A stretch of 64,000 nucleotides of DNA from the NCBI RefSeq assembly GCF_020696975.1, contig NZ_JAJGBK010000029.1, positions 124,001-188,000 of the forward strand, read 5' to 3'. The position numbers and the translations under genes were made by a program. The notes below the pieces were generated by a model. The model made no database searches. It saw only the letters and a program-made list of their open reading frames with translations, and was not told the DNA's origin. Below are positions 29,332 through 38,967 of the stretch, piece by piece. How positions within the stretch are numbered: the stretch's first letter is position 1; each line of letters begins with the position of its first letter. The DNA comes from Methanoculleus sp. (GTDB lineage: Archaea; Halobacteriota; Methanomicrobia; Methanomicrobiales; Methanoculleaceae).

Positions 29332-30573
29332 TTATACGCATCGGTCTGAGGCGGGGTTCACGGCCGGTCCGGGCCTCCTGTCCGGATACCTTGACCGGGT
29401 CCTCTTCGGGAAGATAGTCTGCTGAAAGACCCACTCAAAGTAGCGGTCCGTCATCCCGGCGATGAAGTCCCGTGCAAGTTCCGCCGGCGCGGCGGTATCG
29501 GCATATGCACCGGAGACCCACGGGGCGCAGATGAGTTCTTCGTAGACCGGCGAGTCCTCGCGCTCCTCCTCGATATCCTCAAGGATACGGTCGAAGAGGA
29601 ACTCGAACATGAACCGGATCTTCTCCCGGTTATGAAGGAGCCTCGGGTTTTCGTAGATGTGCTGCATGTTGAACTCTTTGAAGGCCGCGACGCATGCCGA
29701 GGCTTCGGGCGAGAACGCGATGCAGTCGGCATCGTAACTCATCGCGACGATATCCTTGATCAGGACGTCGAGCACCCTCCGGTTGATCTCGGAAAAGTCC
29801 TCCCTCCCGGTGATACCGAAAAGAGCCGTGCAGTTCTCCGGGAACTCCGCAAGATCGTCATCGCCGATGACCCCGACCTCAAGGGCATCCGCAAGATCGC
29901 GGCCGAGGTAGGAGACGCTGTCGGCAATTCTCACGACACACCCCTCGGCGGTGAGCGGGAGGGCGTCGCCTCCGCCCTCGATCCTCTCCAGTTTCGCCGC
30001 AAACGAGCCCCATCCAGCCTCTCCCTCCACCGCAAGGCTTTGATCGTGGACCTCGCCATTGTGGCAGAGGATCCCGTCGAGCACCTGCAGCGTGAGGTCG
30101 CAGTCCTCGAGGGTATCAAGGAACCGGACGCTCTGGACGTTGTGCTGGAACCCTCCGCTCCCGTGCTCCCGGCAGAGGTCGTCGAGGAACCTCTCGCCGA
30201 GGTGGCCGTAGGGCACATGGCCGATGTCGTGGCCGAGGGCGATCGCCTCGATCAGGTCCTCGTTCAGGCCGAGGGGCCGCCCGATCGTCCTCCCGATCTT
30301 CGAGACGAGCTGGACATGGAGGACGCGGTGGGTGATGTGATCGTTCTCGACCAGGTAGAAGACCTGGGTCTTGTCGATGTAGCGCGAGTAAGCCTTCGAG
30401 TGGACGATCCGGTCGGCGTCCCGAGAGAACGGCGGCCGGATCACCGGCTCCTCGGGTTTATGGCCGGACCTCCTGATGTAGTCGCGGTTCCGGGTCGCGC
30501 GGGGCGAGAGGAACGATTCGCGGGCGGTCATGCTTTCGGCCATCCGGCCGGAGATGCTCTGCGGGATCTCCAT
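29332..30573 (-). CDS. HD-domain dGTP triphosphohydrolase-like protein
   Basis: RPPFSRDADRIVHSKAYSRYIDKTQV, THRVLHVQLVSKIGR, LIEAIALGHDIGHVPYGHLGERFL. Confidence 0.88.
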   Translation of the reverse strand: MEIPQSISGRMAESMTARESFLSPRATRNRDYIRRSGHKPEEPVIRPPFSRDADRIVHSKAYSRYIDKTQVFYLVENDHITHRVLHVQLVSKIGRTIGRPLGLNEDLIEAIALGHDIGHVPYGHLGERFLDDLCREHGSGGFQHNVQSVRFLDTLEDCDLTLQVLDGILCHNGEVHDQSLAVEGEAGWGSFAAKLERIEGGGDALPLTAEGCVVRIADSVSYLGRDLADALEVGVIGDDDLAEFPENCTALFGITGREDFSEINRRVLDVLIKDIVAMSYDADCIAFSPEASACVAAFKEFNMQHIYENPRLLHNREKIRFMFEFLFDRILEDIEEEREDSPVYEELICAPWVSGAYADTAAPAELARDFIAGMTDRYFEWVFQQTIFPKRTRSRYPDRRPGPAVNPASDRCV

Positions 30574-30727
30574 CGGGAATCCTCCGGGACGGTGCTCCTC
30601 CGGGGAGCCCTTCCGGTAAAGAGTTCTCGGCCGGGAGAAGGGATAGGGTTTTCCTTTCCGACAGGAGGGGGTCGGAGAAGACACGGATCCATGCGCCTTA
30701 TATCCCGGGCGTTCGTAACCTCCCGGT

Positions 30728-31393
30728 ATGTACCCGAAAGTCATCATCCACAACAGCGTGAGCCTGGATCACGCGGTGCGGGGCTTTGAGGTCGACCTCG
30801 GGATGCACTACGGCGCACTTCTCGCCTTCGAGCCGGAGGCGGTCCTCGTGGGTTCGGCCACGGCAAAGTCCGGGATCGAGATGTTTATGGATATCAACGA
30901 GCCCGAAGCGGAGGCCGACCGGCACCGGCCCGTGGTCCGGCCGGACGACCCAAGCCCCACCTCCGTCATCGTCGACAGCAGGGGCGTGCTCAAAGATCTG
31001 CTCCACTTCTACCGGAACATGGAGCATACAAAGGACGTCGTCGTCCTCGTTTCGGAGACGACGCCGGAGGACTACATCGACTACCTCCGCGAGCGCGAAT
31101 ATCCGTTCATCCGGTGCGGCAAGGGCCGGGTAGACCTTAAGGCAGCGCTCCGGGAACTCCGGGAGCGGTTCGGCATAGCACGGGTGGTCTCTGACTCCGG
31201 CCCCGACTTAAACGACGTCCTGGTCCGTGAGGGGATCGCGGATACGATCAGCCTGATCGTCCATCCTGTCATTGTCGGCGAGGGAGAGAAGAAACTCCTC
31301 GGCCGGGTCGGGAACCGGGTAACGCTGGAACTCCAGAAGGCCGGGCCGATGGGGCGGGGCACGGTCCACCTGGTGTATGCGGTGAAGAAGTAG
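30728..31393 (+). CDS. Diaminohydroxyphosphoribosylaminopyrimidine reductase-like protein (RibD C-terminal family, archaeal riboflavin pathway)
   Basis: PKVIIHNSVSLDHAVRGFEVD, LVGSATAKSGI, DSGPDLNDVLVREGIADTISLIVHPVIVG. Confidence 0.8.
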   Translation: MYPKVIIHNSVSLDHAVRGFEVDLGMHYGALLAFEPEAVLVGSATAKSGIEMFMDINEPEAEADRHRPVVRPDDPSPTSVIVDSRGVLKDLLHFYRNMEHTKDVVVLVSETTPEDYIDYLREREYPFIRCGKGRVDLKAALRELRERFGIARVVSDSGPDLNDVLVREGIADTISLIVHPVIVGEGEKKLLGRVGNRVTLELQKAGPMGRGTVHLVYAVKK

Positions 31394-31458
31394 AGGGCGT
31401 ACAGGTTCAGCACCCGGTCCCCCTCACCGGGGTTGCCGGTCGACCGGAGAATACGGTT

Positions 31459-31683
31459 TCATCTCCGGGTGAAGGCGGCAACACCGGTGAGAACGACCGC
31501 GACGGCGCAGATGACCAGACCGATGGTTCCGGTGCTGAATCCCGTCGGATCGGACCCGATGAAGTAGAAGCGCGTCGCCGAGAAGTGCATCAGGAATATG
31601 ATGCCAAGGAGATACATGGTGACCGCCAGCCTGCCGATGCTGTATTCCATGGGTTTCGTATCATGAATACGCGGCGATATCAT
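31459..31683 (-). CDS. Hypothetical two-TM protein (74 aa)
   Basis: MEYSIGRLAVTMYLLGIIFLMHFSATRFYFIG...TIGLVICAVAVVLTGVAAF. Confidence 0.55.
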   Translation of the reverse strand: MISPRIHDTKPMEYSIGRLAVTMYLLGIIFLMHFSATRFYFIGSDPTGFSTGTIGLVICAVAVVLTGVAAFTRR

Positions 31684-31911
31684 ATCCTTCTTTTGAATTG
31701 TCTTCCATGGGTCATTATATTGAGAAATGGAGGGAGGTCATCGGGATGGATCTTTCTTCGCGGGTATTCACGTACCGGTATCCGCGGTAGAGCGCCGGGG
31801 CATGAGCGGTATCCCTCAGCGCATCCAAATCGCCTTTTGCTGTTGCCCGTGCGGGTCTGAGGATCGGGAGGAAGACGGACTGCCGCCGGAGAGATTCCCG
31901 CATCTCTTGTA

Positions 31912-33984
31912 TCAGTGCAGCGAGAGTGTCCTCGCATTGATAGCGACGATGACCGTGCTTGCGCTCATGAGGATGGCACCGATCGCCGGAGTGAGCACCA
32001 GGCCAATCCCGTACGCCACCCCAGCCGCCAGAGGTATGGCAAACGTGTTGTAGCCCGTCGCCCAGAGCAGGTTCTGCATCATCTTTCTGTAGGTCTTCCT
32101 CGAAAGAAGGATGATGTCCGCTACGTCACGAGGATCGTTCCGAACCAGCACGATATCCGCACTCTCCACGGCCACGTCGGTCCCCGCCCCGATCGCGATC
32201 CCCACATCTGCCTGGACGAGCGCCGGGGCATCGTTGACCCCGTCACCCACCATGGCAACCCGGTACTGAGCCTGCACCTCCCGGATCTTCTCCGCTTTCT
32301 CGTGCGGCAGCACTTCGGCGAAGTAGGCATCGAGCCCGAGGTCTTCAGCCACCCACCTCGCAACGTGCCGGTTGTCCCCGGTCAGCATCATCGGCCGGAT
32401 CCCCATTCCCTTCAGCCGTGCAATCGCTTCCCTTGACTCACCCCGGATGATATCCGCAAGCGCGATCGCCCCGAGGGGCAGATCGTCCTTTAACAGAAAG
32501 ACCACGGTCTTTCCCTGCTGCTTCAACCGCTCGACCCGCTCATCGGCAGGTTCGGCTCCCGCTTCTTTCAGGTAGCCCGGGCTGACCACCTTCAGGAACG
32601 CATCGTCGACGGTTCCTTCGATCCCTCTCCCCGGGATGGCCCGGAACCCCGAGACCGGAATGAGTTGAAGCCCCTTCTCCTCCGCACTCCGCACGATCCC
32701 GCGGGCAATCGGGTGCTCGGAGTTGGCCTCCAGGGAGGCGGTGAGGCGCAACACCTCGAGTGGATCGGAGAGTGTCCGGAAGGGGAGCAGATCGGTCACC
32801 CCGAACCGACCCTCCGTGAGGGTTCCGGTCTTATCAAAGACCACTGCCTGCACATCCCTCGCCCGCTCGAACGCCTGCCGCTCCCGGATCAGGAGACCCG
32901 ACTGTGCCGCGAGGGCGGTGGAGACCGCGACCACCAGGGGCACGGCAAGGCCAAGGGCGTGGGGGCAGGTGATCACCATCACCGTCGCCGCCCGCTCGAT
33001 TGCAAACCCGGGTCCCTGCCCGAGGAGCAGCCATGCGACCAGGGTGATGAACCCAACGGAAAGGGCGATCACGACCAGATAGAAGGCGGCGCGGTTCGCC
33101 AGATCTTGAGCGCGGGATCTGCTCTCCTGTGCTGTGCGCACGAGTTCGACAACCTGGGCAAGGTAGGTCTCCTTTCCGGCCTTCTTCATCTCGGCCACCA
33201 GGGATCCCTCACCGTTGATCGAACCGCCCGTGACGGTATCTCCCGGACCTCTGGTGACCGGCGCCGATTCGCCGGTCAGCATCGCCTCGTTCACGGTGGA
33301 GACTCCGTCCACCACCACCCCGTCGACCGGCACCTTCTCCCCCGGGCGGATCAGGACGCGGTCCCCCACTCTCAGTCTCTCCACGGCCACATCCTCAGTC
33401 GAGCCGTTCCGCAGGCGGTGGGCCTCCGAGGGCATCACCCGGACCAGTTCTTCAAGCGCGCGGGAAGCCCCGAGCACCGACCGCATCTCGATCCAGTGCC
33501 CGAGCAGCATGATGTCGATCAGGGTGGCGAGTTCCCAGAAGAATCCCTCGCCCCCGACGAACCCGAAGACCGCGGCCGAACTGTAGACGTAGGCGACGGT
33601 GATGGCGACCGCGATCAGGGTCATCATGCCGGGCAACCGGACGCGCACCTCGTCGAGGATACCGTTCAGAAACGGATAGCCGCCGTAAAAGTACACAACC
33701 GTAGCCAGCAGGAAGAGGAGAAGGTTGGAGCCCGGAAAGACGAGTGTGAAGCCGAGAGCGGACTGGAAGATGGGGGAGAGTGCAAGGATCGGGATGGTGA
33801 GGATTGTCGAGACGATGAACCGCTGCCGGAAGTCCACCATCGCGTGCGTGTGGGCTCCCGGGTGGTGTTTGGCGTGGTGCTCTGCTTCCTTAACCTGTTC
33901 CCCGTACTGCTGCCCTTTGCCGGGCGTTTCTTCATGTACCCCCGCATGGTGCTGATGCGTGGTGCTCTCGTCTTCCCGATCCAT
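31912..33984 (-). CDS. copB: Heavy-metal P1B ATPase, CopB-like (CPH motif, His-rich N-terminus)
   Basis: VITCPHALGLAVPL, VFDKTGTLTEGRFGV, MLTGDNRHVA, VGDGVNDAPAL; N-terminal HQHHAG...HHAKHHPGAHTHAMVDF. Confidence 0.93.
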   Translation of the reverse strand: MDREDESTTHQHHAGVHEETPGKGQQYGEQVKEAEHHAKHHPGAHTHAMVDFRQRFIVSTILTIPILALSPIFQSALGFTLVFPGSNLLLFLLATVVYFYGGYPFLNGILDEVRVRLPGMMTLIAVAITVAYVYSSAAVFGFVGGEGFFWELATLIDIMLLGHWIEMRSVLGASRALEELVRVMPSEAHRLRNGSTEDVAVERLRVGDRVLIRPGEKVPVDGVVVDGVSTVNEAMLTGESAPVTRGPGDTVTGGSINGEGSLVAEMKKAGKETYLAQVVELVRTAQESRSRAQDLANRAAFYLVVIALSVGFITLVAWLLLGQGPGFAIERAATVMVITCPHALGLAVPLVVAVSTALAAQSGLLIRERQAFERARDVQAVVFDKTGTLTEGRFGVTDLLPFRTLSDPLEVLRLTASLEANSEHPIARGIVRSAEEKGLQLIPVSGFRAIPGRGIEGTVDDAFLKVVSPGYLKEAGAEPADERVERLKQQGKTVVFLLKDDLPLGAIALADIIRGESREAIARLKGMGIRPMMLTGDNRHVARWVAEDLGLDAYFAEVLPHEKAEKIREVQAQYRVAMVGDGVNDAPALVQADVGIAIGAGTDVAVESADIVLVRNDPRDVADIILLSRKTYRKMMQNLLWATGYNTFAIPLAAGVAYGIGLVLTPAIGAILMSASTVIVAINARTLSLH

Positions 33985-34280
33985 ACACTACACCTCTGGG
34001 TGGGGACCTTCGCGCGACACGTAACTCAGATCCCTGCTCACCCGGCCGGGACGCTACAGGACACCACGCAGAGAGTGATCCCGAACTCCAGATAGCAACG
34101 GATATTATCGCGAGTAAATTATCTTTATCATCCCCCTCGTTCACCGGGGATTTCCGGAGGGGAATACGGTCCGGGGCCGGGATAACGATGGATACATCAG
34201 GTCCCCGAAAGAACCTCGAGCAGGCACATGCGGATACGGAAGAATGCTCAAAATCGAGAAGAGACGTGAACCTGCAAAAA

Positions 34281-34352
34281 AGCCGCTGGAGGGATTCGAA
34301 CCCCCGACCTGCTGATTACGAATCAGCCGCTATACCACTAAGCCACAGCGGC
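34281..34352 (-). tRNA. tRNA-Thr (anticodon CGT)
   Basis: Reverse complement GCCGCTGTGGCTTAGTGGTATAGCGGCTGATTCGTAATCAGCAGGTCGGGGGTTCGAATCCCTCCAGCGGCT folds as cloverleaf. Confidence 0.94.
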
Positions 34353-34425
34353 AACTGCCTTATACTGTTGCACGTCCGGAATTAAAAAGGTATCACCTGC
34401 CGGGGACCCATCGGTCCGCTCCCGT

Positions 34426-34722
34426 TCAGGAGTACCCCCGGATGGTGACGTTGCTCTCCTGGTGCGGGGCGGCCTCCGGGGTGGTGATCGCGCCGAACTT
34501 CTGCTCGTAGTCCGCGACGCTCTTCGCGAGCACCGCGACCAGGTTCTTCGCGTGGCGAGGGCTGATCGAGACGATCGCCTTCCCTCGGGCCTGGTTCATG
34601 CCGGGGATCTCGTGCAGAAAGAGGAACGTGAACTCGTCCTCCTTGTAGGCAATCTGGATTCGGTTCGAGTAGACCGGGTCGAGGTCGCCGGGGATGTTGA
34701 CCGATATCTCGCGGTTAGCCAT
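34426..34722 (-). CDS. DUF3467-like protein
   Basis: ISVNIPGDLDPVYSNRIQIAYKEDEFTFLFLHEIPG...AIVSISPRHAKNLVAVLAKSVADYEQKFG. Confidence 0.78.
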   Translation of the reverse strand: MANREISVNIPGDLDPVYSNRIQIAYKEDEFTFLFLHEIPGMNQARGKAIVSISPRHAKNLVAVLAKSVADYEQKFGAITTPEAAPHQESNVTIRGYS

Positions 34723-34870
34723 ACCTTTCTTCTGTGATCCGCTCCGGCATAAGAGTTGGTCTTTGCCCGATCCCCACCCTCCTCCGGCGGCCGGGAAGAC
34801 CGCGCCGGTGCGGAGGGTATCCGGATATAAAGGGGGAAAGCGAACCTCTCCTCCAACGGACTCGCTGCAC

Positions 34871-35533
34871 ATGACCGACTACATCCCGGTATCCGCCGTC
34901 ATCGCCTGCCACATATGCCCCCGGCGCTACTACTTCGAGCGGTCGGAGGAGCGCGAAGAGTCGCTCCGCTACACCGTCTGCAAACAGGTCTCCACACACC
35001 TCGGCGAACTCCTTGATGAGGAGGAGATCTGGCGGGAGGTCCTCTGCGTCCTCCCCGAAGCACCGCCGGAGGCCCGGGACCTCCTCGACCAATGCGTCGC
35101 CGCCTGCCGGGAGACCACCTGGCAGACACCGGTCCAGACCGACCTCGCCGTCGAGTCGGACATCCTCGGTATCCGCGGGAGGGTGGACAAGGTCTTCTCC
35201 GACGGCACCTTCGCCATCGCCCGGTCGAGCACCGCGCCGAAGGCCGGGGCCTACGGCACCGATCGGCTCCGGGTCGCCTGCTACGTTGCCTGCCTGCACG
35301 AGACCCTCGGGAAACCTGTCACCGGCGGTTACGTCGAGTACGTCACAGGCGGGGCCTGCAGGTTCGTCGAGCCCCAGCCGCGCGACCGGCGAGAGATGAT
35401 CAAGGCGGTCCGGGCGGCAAAACAGGTTGTGGCCGGCGACGTCCCGCCGCGACCCCTCCGGGCCCCCTGCGAGGGCTGCCCGCACTTCGAGCGGTGCACG
35501 GCCGGCCCGCGGCGGCTCTCGGACCTTTTCTGA
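34871..35533 (+). CDS. Cas4/RecB-like PD-(D/E)XK superfamily Fe-S protein, solo (no CRISPR), catalytic motifs degenerate
   Basis: IPVSAVIACHICPRRYYFE; GIRGRVDKVFSDGTFAIARSS; DRLRVACYVACLHE; C-terminal CEGCPHFERC. Confidence 0.78.
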   Translation: MTDYIPVSAVIACHICPRRYYFERSEEREESLRYTVCKQVSTHLGELLDEEEIWREVLCVLPEAPPEARDLLDQCVAACRETTWQTPVQTDLAVESDILGIRGRVDKVFSDGTFAIARSSTAPKAGAYGTDRLRVACYVACLHETLGKPVTGGYVEYVTGGACRFVEPQPRDRREMIKAVRAAKQVVAGDVPPRPLRAPCEGCPHFERCTAGPRRLSDLF

Positions 35534-36463
35534 CTACCCTGCGTTCTCCAGCAGCGTCTTCGAGATGATGTACTCGCCCTTCGCCTCGCGGGTCGTCCCG
35601 ACGATCAGCCACCGCTCGTCGCCGTGCTCCTCGACGACGCCCCTGGCCTCGATGACCTCCCCGGCAAGCGCCTGGCCCGAGTAGGTATGGGTGAAGGAGA
35701 GCACCCGGGATATCTCGTCGTGGTCCACCGCGTAGACCGCCGGGCTGTCGAAGGAGAGGGAGGCGTCCGTGACCGTCGCCTCGATCGTCGCCCGGCCAAG
35801 AACCCCGCCCTTCCCGGCGGGGACTGCGTCCAGGTTCCCGTAGGCCCGGGTGTAGAGGAGGTCGAAGTAGGTCCCCTCGAACTCCCCACGGTTCCACTTC
35901 CGCTGCTCGTGGAGGACAAAGGCGTCGAACGATATCTCCGGAACCCTCTTGTCGTAGACCTTCCGCCACATCGCAGTGCTCATCCCCGGGATCACCCCGG
36001 TCTCGACGAGGCGCCGGAACTGGCGCTGGGCGGCAAACCAGGCGTCCCCGTAGACCACGAGATCGATATCGGAGGCGGCGTTCTCCAGGCCGCAGAGGAG
36101 CGACCCCGTGCATCCGAACGAGCCCGCCGGGAGGTCGAAGCGGGAGAGGAGCCTTCGGACCCGCTCGTTTCGGACCGCCACCTTCCCGATCTCCTCCTCC
36201 GGCTTGTAGACCCGGACGACGTCGGAGCGTGGCACCCGGTGAACCGAATCGAGGTACTCCGGTCTATGCTCCCGGACCCAGGCGAAGGCCTCTGAAAAGT
36301 CGTATTTCCGGTAGCGCCGGCCGGAGAGGCTCGTCCGCCCCCCGTCCGCGTCGGGGACGTAGCGGAGGATACACCCGATCCGGTCGGCGTTGTCGTAGTT
36401 TGAGACCGCGTAGAGGCAGCCCTCGCGATCCTCGATGAAGTCACGGAGTCGTATTGAGGTCAT
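35534..36463 (-). CDS. Predicted nucleotidyltransferase-domain protein
   Basis: GSFGCTGSLLCGLENAASDIDLVVYGD matches NTase GS...DxDL pattern. Confidence 0.75.
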   Translation of the reverse strand: MTSIRLRDFIEDREGCLYAVSNYDNADRIGCILRYVPDADGGRTSLSGRRYRKYDFSEAFAWVREHRPEYLDSVHRVPRSDVVRVYKPEEEIGKVAVRNERVRRLLSRFDLPAGSFGCTGSLLCGLENAASDIDLVVYGDAWFAAQRQFRRLVETGVIPGMSTAMWRKVYDKRVPEISFDAFVLHEQRKWNRGEFEGTYFDLLYTRAYGNLDAVPAGKGGVLGRATIEATVTDASLSFDSPAVYAVDHDEISRVLSFTHTYSGQALAGEVIEARGVVEEHGDERWLIVGTTREAKGEYIISKTLLENAG

Positions 36464-37038
36464 GGTTGCAGAGCCTCCAGGAACGCGCCCACCGCTTCCC
36501 ATTCCGCGCCCTTCCGCAGGATGCGCCGGGCGGGGAGGTCCACCACCGTGCTCGGCGTCCCGGGGAGTTCCCCGCCGTCGACCAGGTAGTCGTGGGGGAC
36601 AGAGACCTCCTCGGGCCGGGTCGGCGCGATGTCGTCGGATATGTTCGCGCTGGTGGCCGTGATGGGAGAATCGAGCCGGGCGATGATAGCGAGGGCGATC
36701 GGATGGTCGGGCCACCGGATGCCGATGAGACCGGTGCCGCCCGTGAGGATCTCCGGCAGGCAGGACTTCGCCGGGAGGATCACCGTCACCGGCCCGGGCA
36801 GGAACCGCTCGATGAAGGCCCGGGCAGCGTCGTCCACCACCGCGATGGCGGCAAGCATCTCCATATCCGAGACCGCAACCGATATCGGTTTACTGAGCGG
36901 CCGGTTCTTGGCTTCGTAGACGCGCATCACTGCGTCCTCGGAGAGGGCATCCGCCCCGAGGCCATAGACCGTCTCGGTCGGATAGACGATGAGCCCGTCC
37001 CGCGAGAGCACCCGCACAGCCATATCGATCGGATCCAT
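36460..37038 (-). CDS. L-threonylcarbamoyladenylate synthase (Sua5/YrdC/TsaC)
   Basis: GLIVYPTETVYGLGADAL, KNRPLSKPISVAVSD, GPVTVILPA, SPITATSANISD. Confidence 0.93.
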   Translation of the reverse strand: MDPIDMAVRVLSRDGLIVYPTETVYGLGADALSEDAVMRVYEAKNRPLSKPISVAVSDMEMLAAIAVVDDAARAFIERFLPGPVTVILPAKSCLPEILTGGTGLIGIRWPDHPIALAIIARLDSPITATSANISDDIAPTRPEEVSVPHDYLVDGGELPGTPSTVVDLPARRILRKGAEWEAVGAFLEALQP

Positions 37039-37715
37039 CAGAACTCACGCCCACGCACACGATTGATATCAAAGACTCCTTTGCCGCTGACGTGCATCAC
37101 GGCAAAGACCCCGGCCTGGATGGGATCGGTCACGACCAGGTCGGCATGCTCCGGGACGCTCCCGGCCATCTTGAGGGCAATCACCGGGATGCCCGCCTGC
37201 CGGACCCGATCGACGGCCCGCGAGACCTCGCCGCCCATCAGCGACCCCGCGAGCACCAGGATGGACGCACGGGGAAGCCGGGCAACCGCGTCCACGGCAA
37301 GCGCGAGGTTCTGCTCCCCGACAAGGGGGATCGTATCGACCGATATCCGCTCGCCGCGGATGTTGTGGCGGTCCGCTTCGTTCACGGCGCCGAGTGCCAC
37401 CTGCGCCACCTGTGCGCCGCCGCCGATGATGATCACCCTGCACCCAAAAATCCGGGAGAACGGCGGGTAGATCGTGACGTCGACGACCGACGGGACCCGC
37501 GCGAGATCGGCGATGAGCTCGCCGTGGTTCCCGCACTCCTCGAACTCGAAGTAGAGGTAGGCCTTCCCGGTGTTCGGGCCGGTGGTGATGATCGACTGCT
37601 GGATCATCTGGATGTTGGCCTGATAATCCGCCATCACCGTGGCCACGTCGCGCAGCACGCCGGCCCGGTTCTCGGTGATGATACTTAAGGCATACATATC
37701 GGTATCGGTGGTCAT
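37038..37715 (-). CDS. ACT-domain protein (DUF5612-like)
   Basis: MYALSIITENRAGVLRDVATVMADYQANIQMIQQS; C-terminal SIS-like segment. Confidence 0.78.
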   Translation of the reverse strand: MTTDTDMYALSIITENRAGVLRDVATVMADYQANIQMIQQSIITTGPNTGKAYLYFEFEECGNHGELIADLARVPSVVDVTIYPPFSRIFGCRVIIIGGGAQVAQVALGAVNEADRHNIRGERISVDTIPLVGEQNLALAVDAVARLPRASILVLAGSLMGGEVSRAVDRVRQAGIPVIALKMAGSVPEHADLVVTDPIQAGVFAVMHVSGKGVFDINRVRGREF

Positions 37716-37816
37716 GACCCTCCCTCGCCGGAGATCCGGGTACTCTCCAATCGTCTGCTGAACCGTAAAAATTCGGTCATATTCACGCTGATTGATAGAT
37801 TTTGGTCTCATAAGGG

Positions 37817-38875
37817 TTATAGGTTTTCGATGTGGTGGGGATCGGCCTCATTCCTCGCGGCAAGAGCGCCCGCAAGGAGGCCGAGAGGGATGTTGAGGTA
37901 GTAGAGGAACAGCCGCCAGAGGACGACATAGAGGCCGAGGAGGTAGGTGGGGACAACCCGATGGTAGAGCGTGGCGGCGCCGATCTCGGCGATCCCGGCA
38001 GAGCCGGGGATGAGCGGAATGGTCGCGACCATCTGGAGGATACCCTGAAAGAGGAGCGATTCCGCGAGCGAAGGAGGCAGGCCGAGCGCGGTGAGGAGGG
38101 CGGACGCCACGGAGAAGTAGAGGATCCACTCAATGACCGCGAGGAGAAGCGCGCCGGCGAGAGCCCGCCGGCCGGCCCGTGCAAACCGGGAAGAGCCCGC
38201 GACAAAGGTCTCGGTCTCGCGGCCGATCCGCTCCGCGAGGGTTTCCGCGCTCCGGGTGGCCGGACAGAACCGGAGCCAGCGCCGGCTCCGGCCGCACCGG
38301 TCGAGCACCCGGTCGGCGACGCCGCCGACCACCCGCTTCATGAGGGACGGGCGGCGGACCAGGACGACGAGCGCGGTGAGTAGGGCGAGGACGAGGAGCA
38401 GAAATGTCGCCACCGGGTAGAAGACGGTGGCGGCAAGGTAACTCCAGAGATGCCGGACGGCAAGGAGGGCGGCGAACGTGAGGGTGATAAAGACGGCAAG
38501 GTCCATGACCCGCTCGACGACGACGACGGCGACGGCATCCCCGACGGCGAGCCCGGCGCGCGAGAGCCGGTGGATCCGGACCGGCTCACCGCCTACCTGG
38601 CCGGGGGTAAGTGACCCGGCAAAGAGCGAGAGGAACTGAGCGGTCATAACGCTCCGAAACGGCACCGTGTAGCCGAGGCCGCGGCAGAGAATCCCGAGTC
38701 TCAGGATCCGGCAGAAGATTGCCCCGGCCCTGAGCCCCACGGGGAGGAGGAGGGCAGTGACGTTGACCTCTCCAAGGTAGGCCCACGTCTCGGGGGTGAT
38801 GGTCGCCGCGAGGAGGCCTGCGAGAGCCGCGCCGCTGACCAGGAGCGAGAGCGCGATCCAGCGCCGGCTCCTCAT
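37817..38875 (-). CDS. Lysylphosphatidylglycerol synthase TM / UPF0104 flippase-like membrane protein
   Basis: TAQFLSLFAGSLTPGQVGGEPVRIHRLSR; IPLIPGSAGIAEIGAATLYH. Confidence 0.87.
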   Translation of the reverse strand: MRSRRWIALSLLVSGAALAGLLAATITPETWAYLGEVNVTALLLPVGLRAGAIFCRILRLGILCRGLGYTVPFRSVMTAQFLSLFAGSLTPGQVGGEPVRIHRLSRAGLAVGDAVAVVVVERVMDLAVFITLTFAALLAVRHLWSYLAATVFYPVATFLLLVLALLTALVVLVRRPSLMKRVVGGVADRVLDRCGRSRRWLRFCPATRSAETLAERIGRETETFVAGSSRFARAGRRALAGALLLAVIEWILYFSVASALLTALGLPPSLAESLLFQGILQMVATIPLIPGSAGIAEIGAATLYHRVVPTYLLGLYVVLWRLFLYYLNIPLGLLAGALAARNEADPHHIENL

Positions 38876-38967
38876 GCCCGTTCCCCGCCCCCCTGCGGAT
38901 CACCTGTTCCGTGGAGCACCGTGGGGAAGAGGACGCAGACCATGATTACGTTTCCTCCCTTCAGATC

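Noticed and set aside
34871-35533. CRISPR-Cas locus because of the Cas4-like gene
   Set aside because: No repeat-spacer array and no other cas gene found on reading the flanks.
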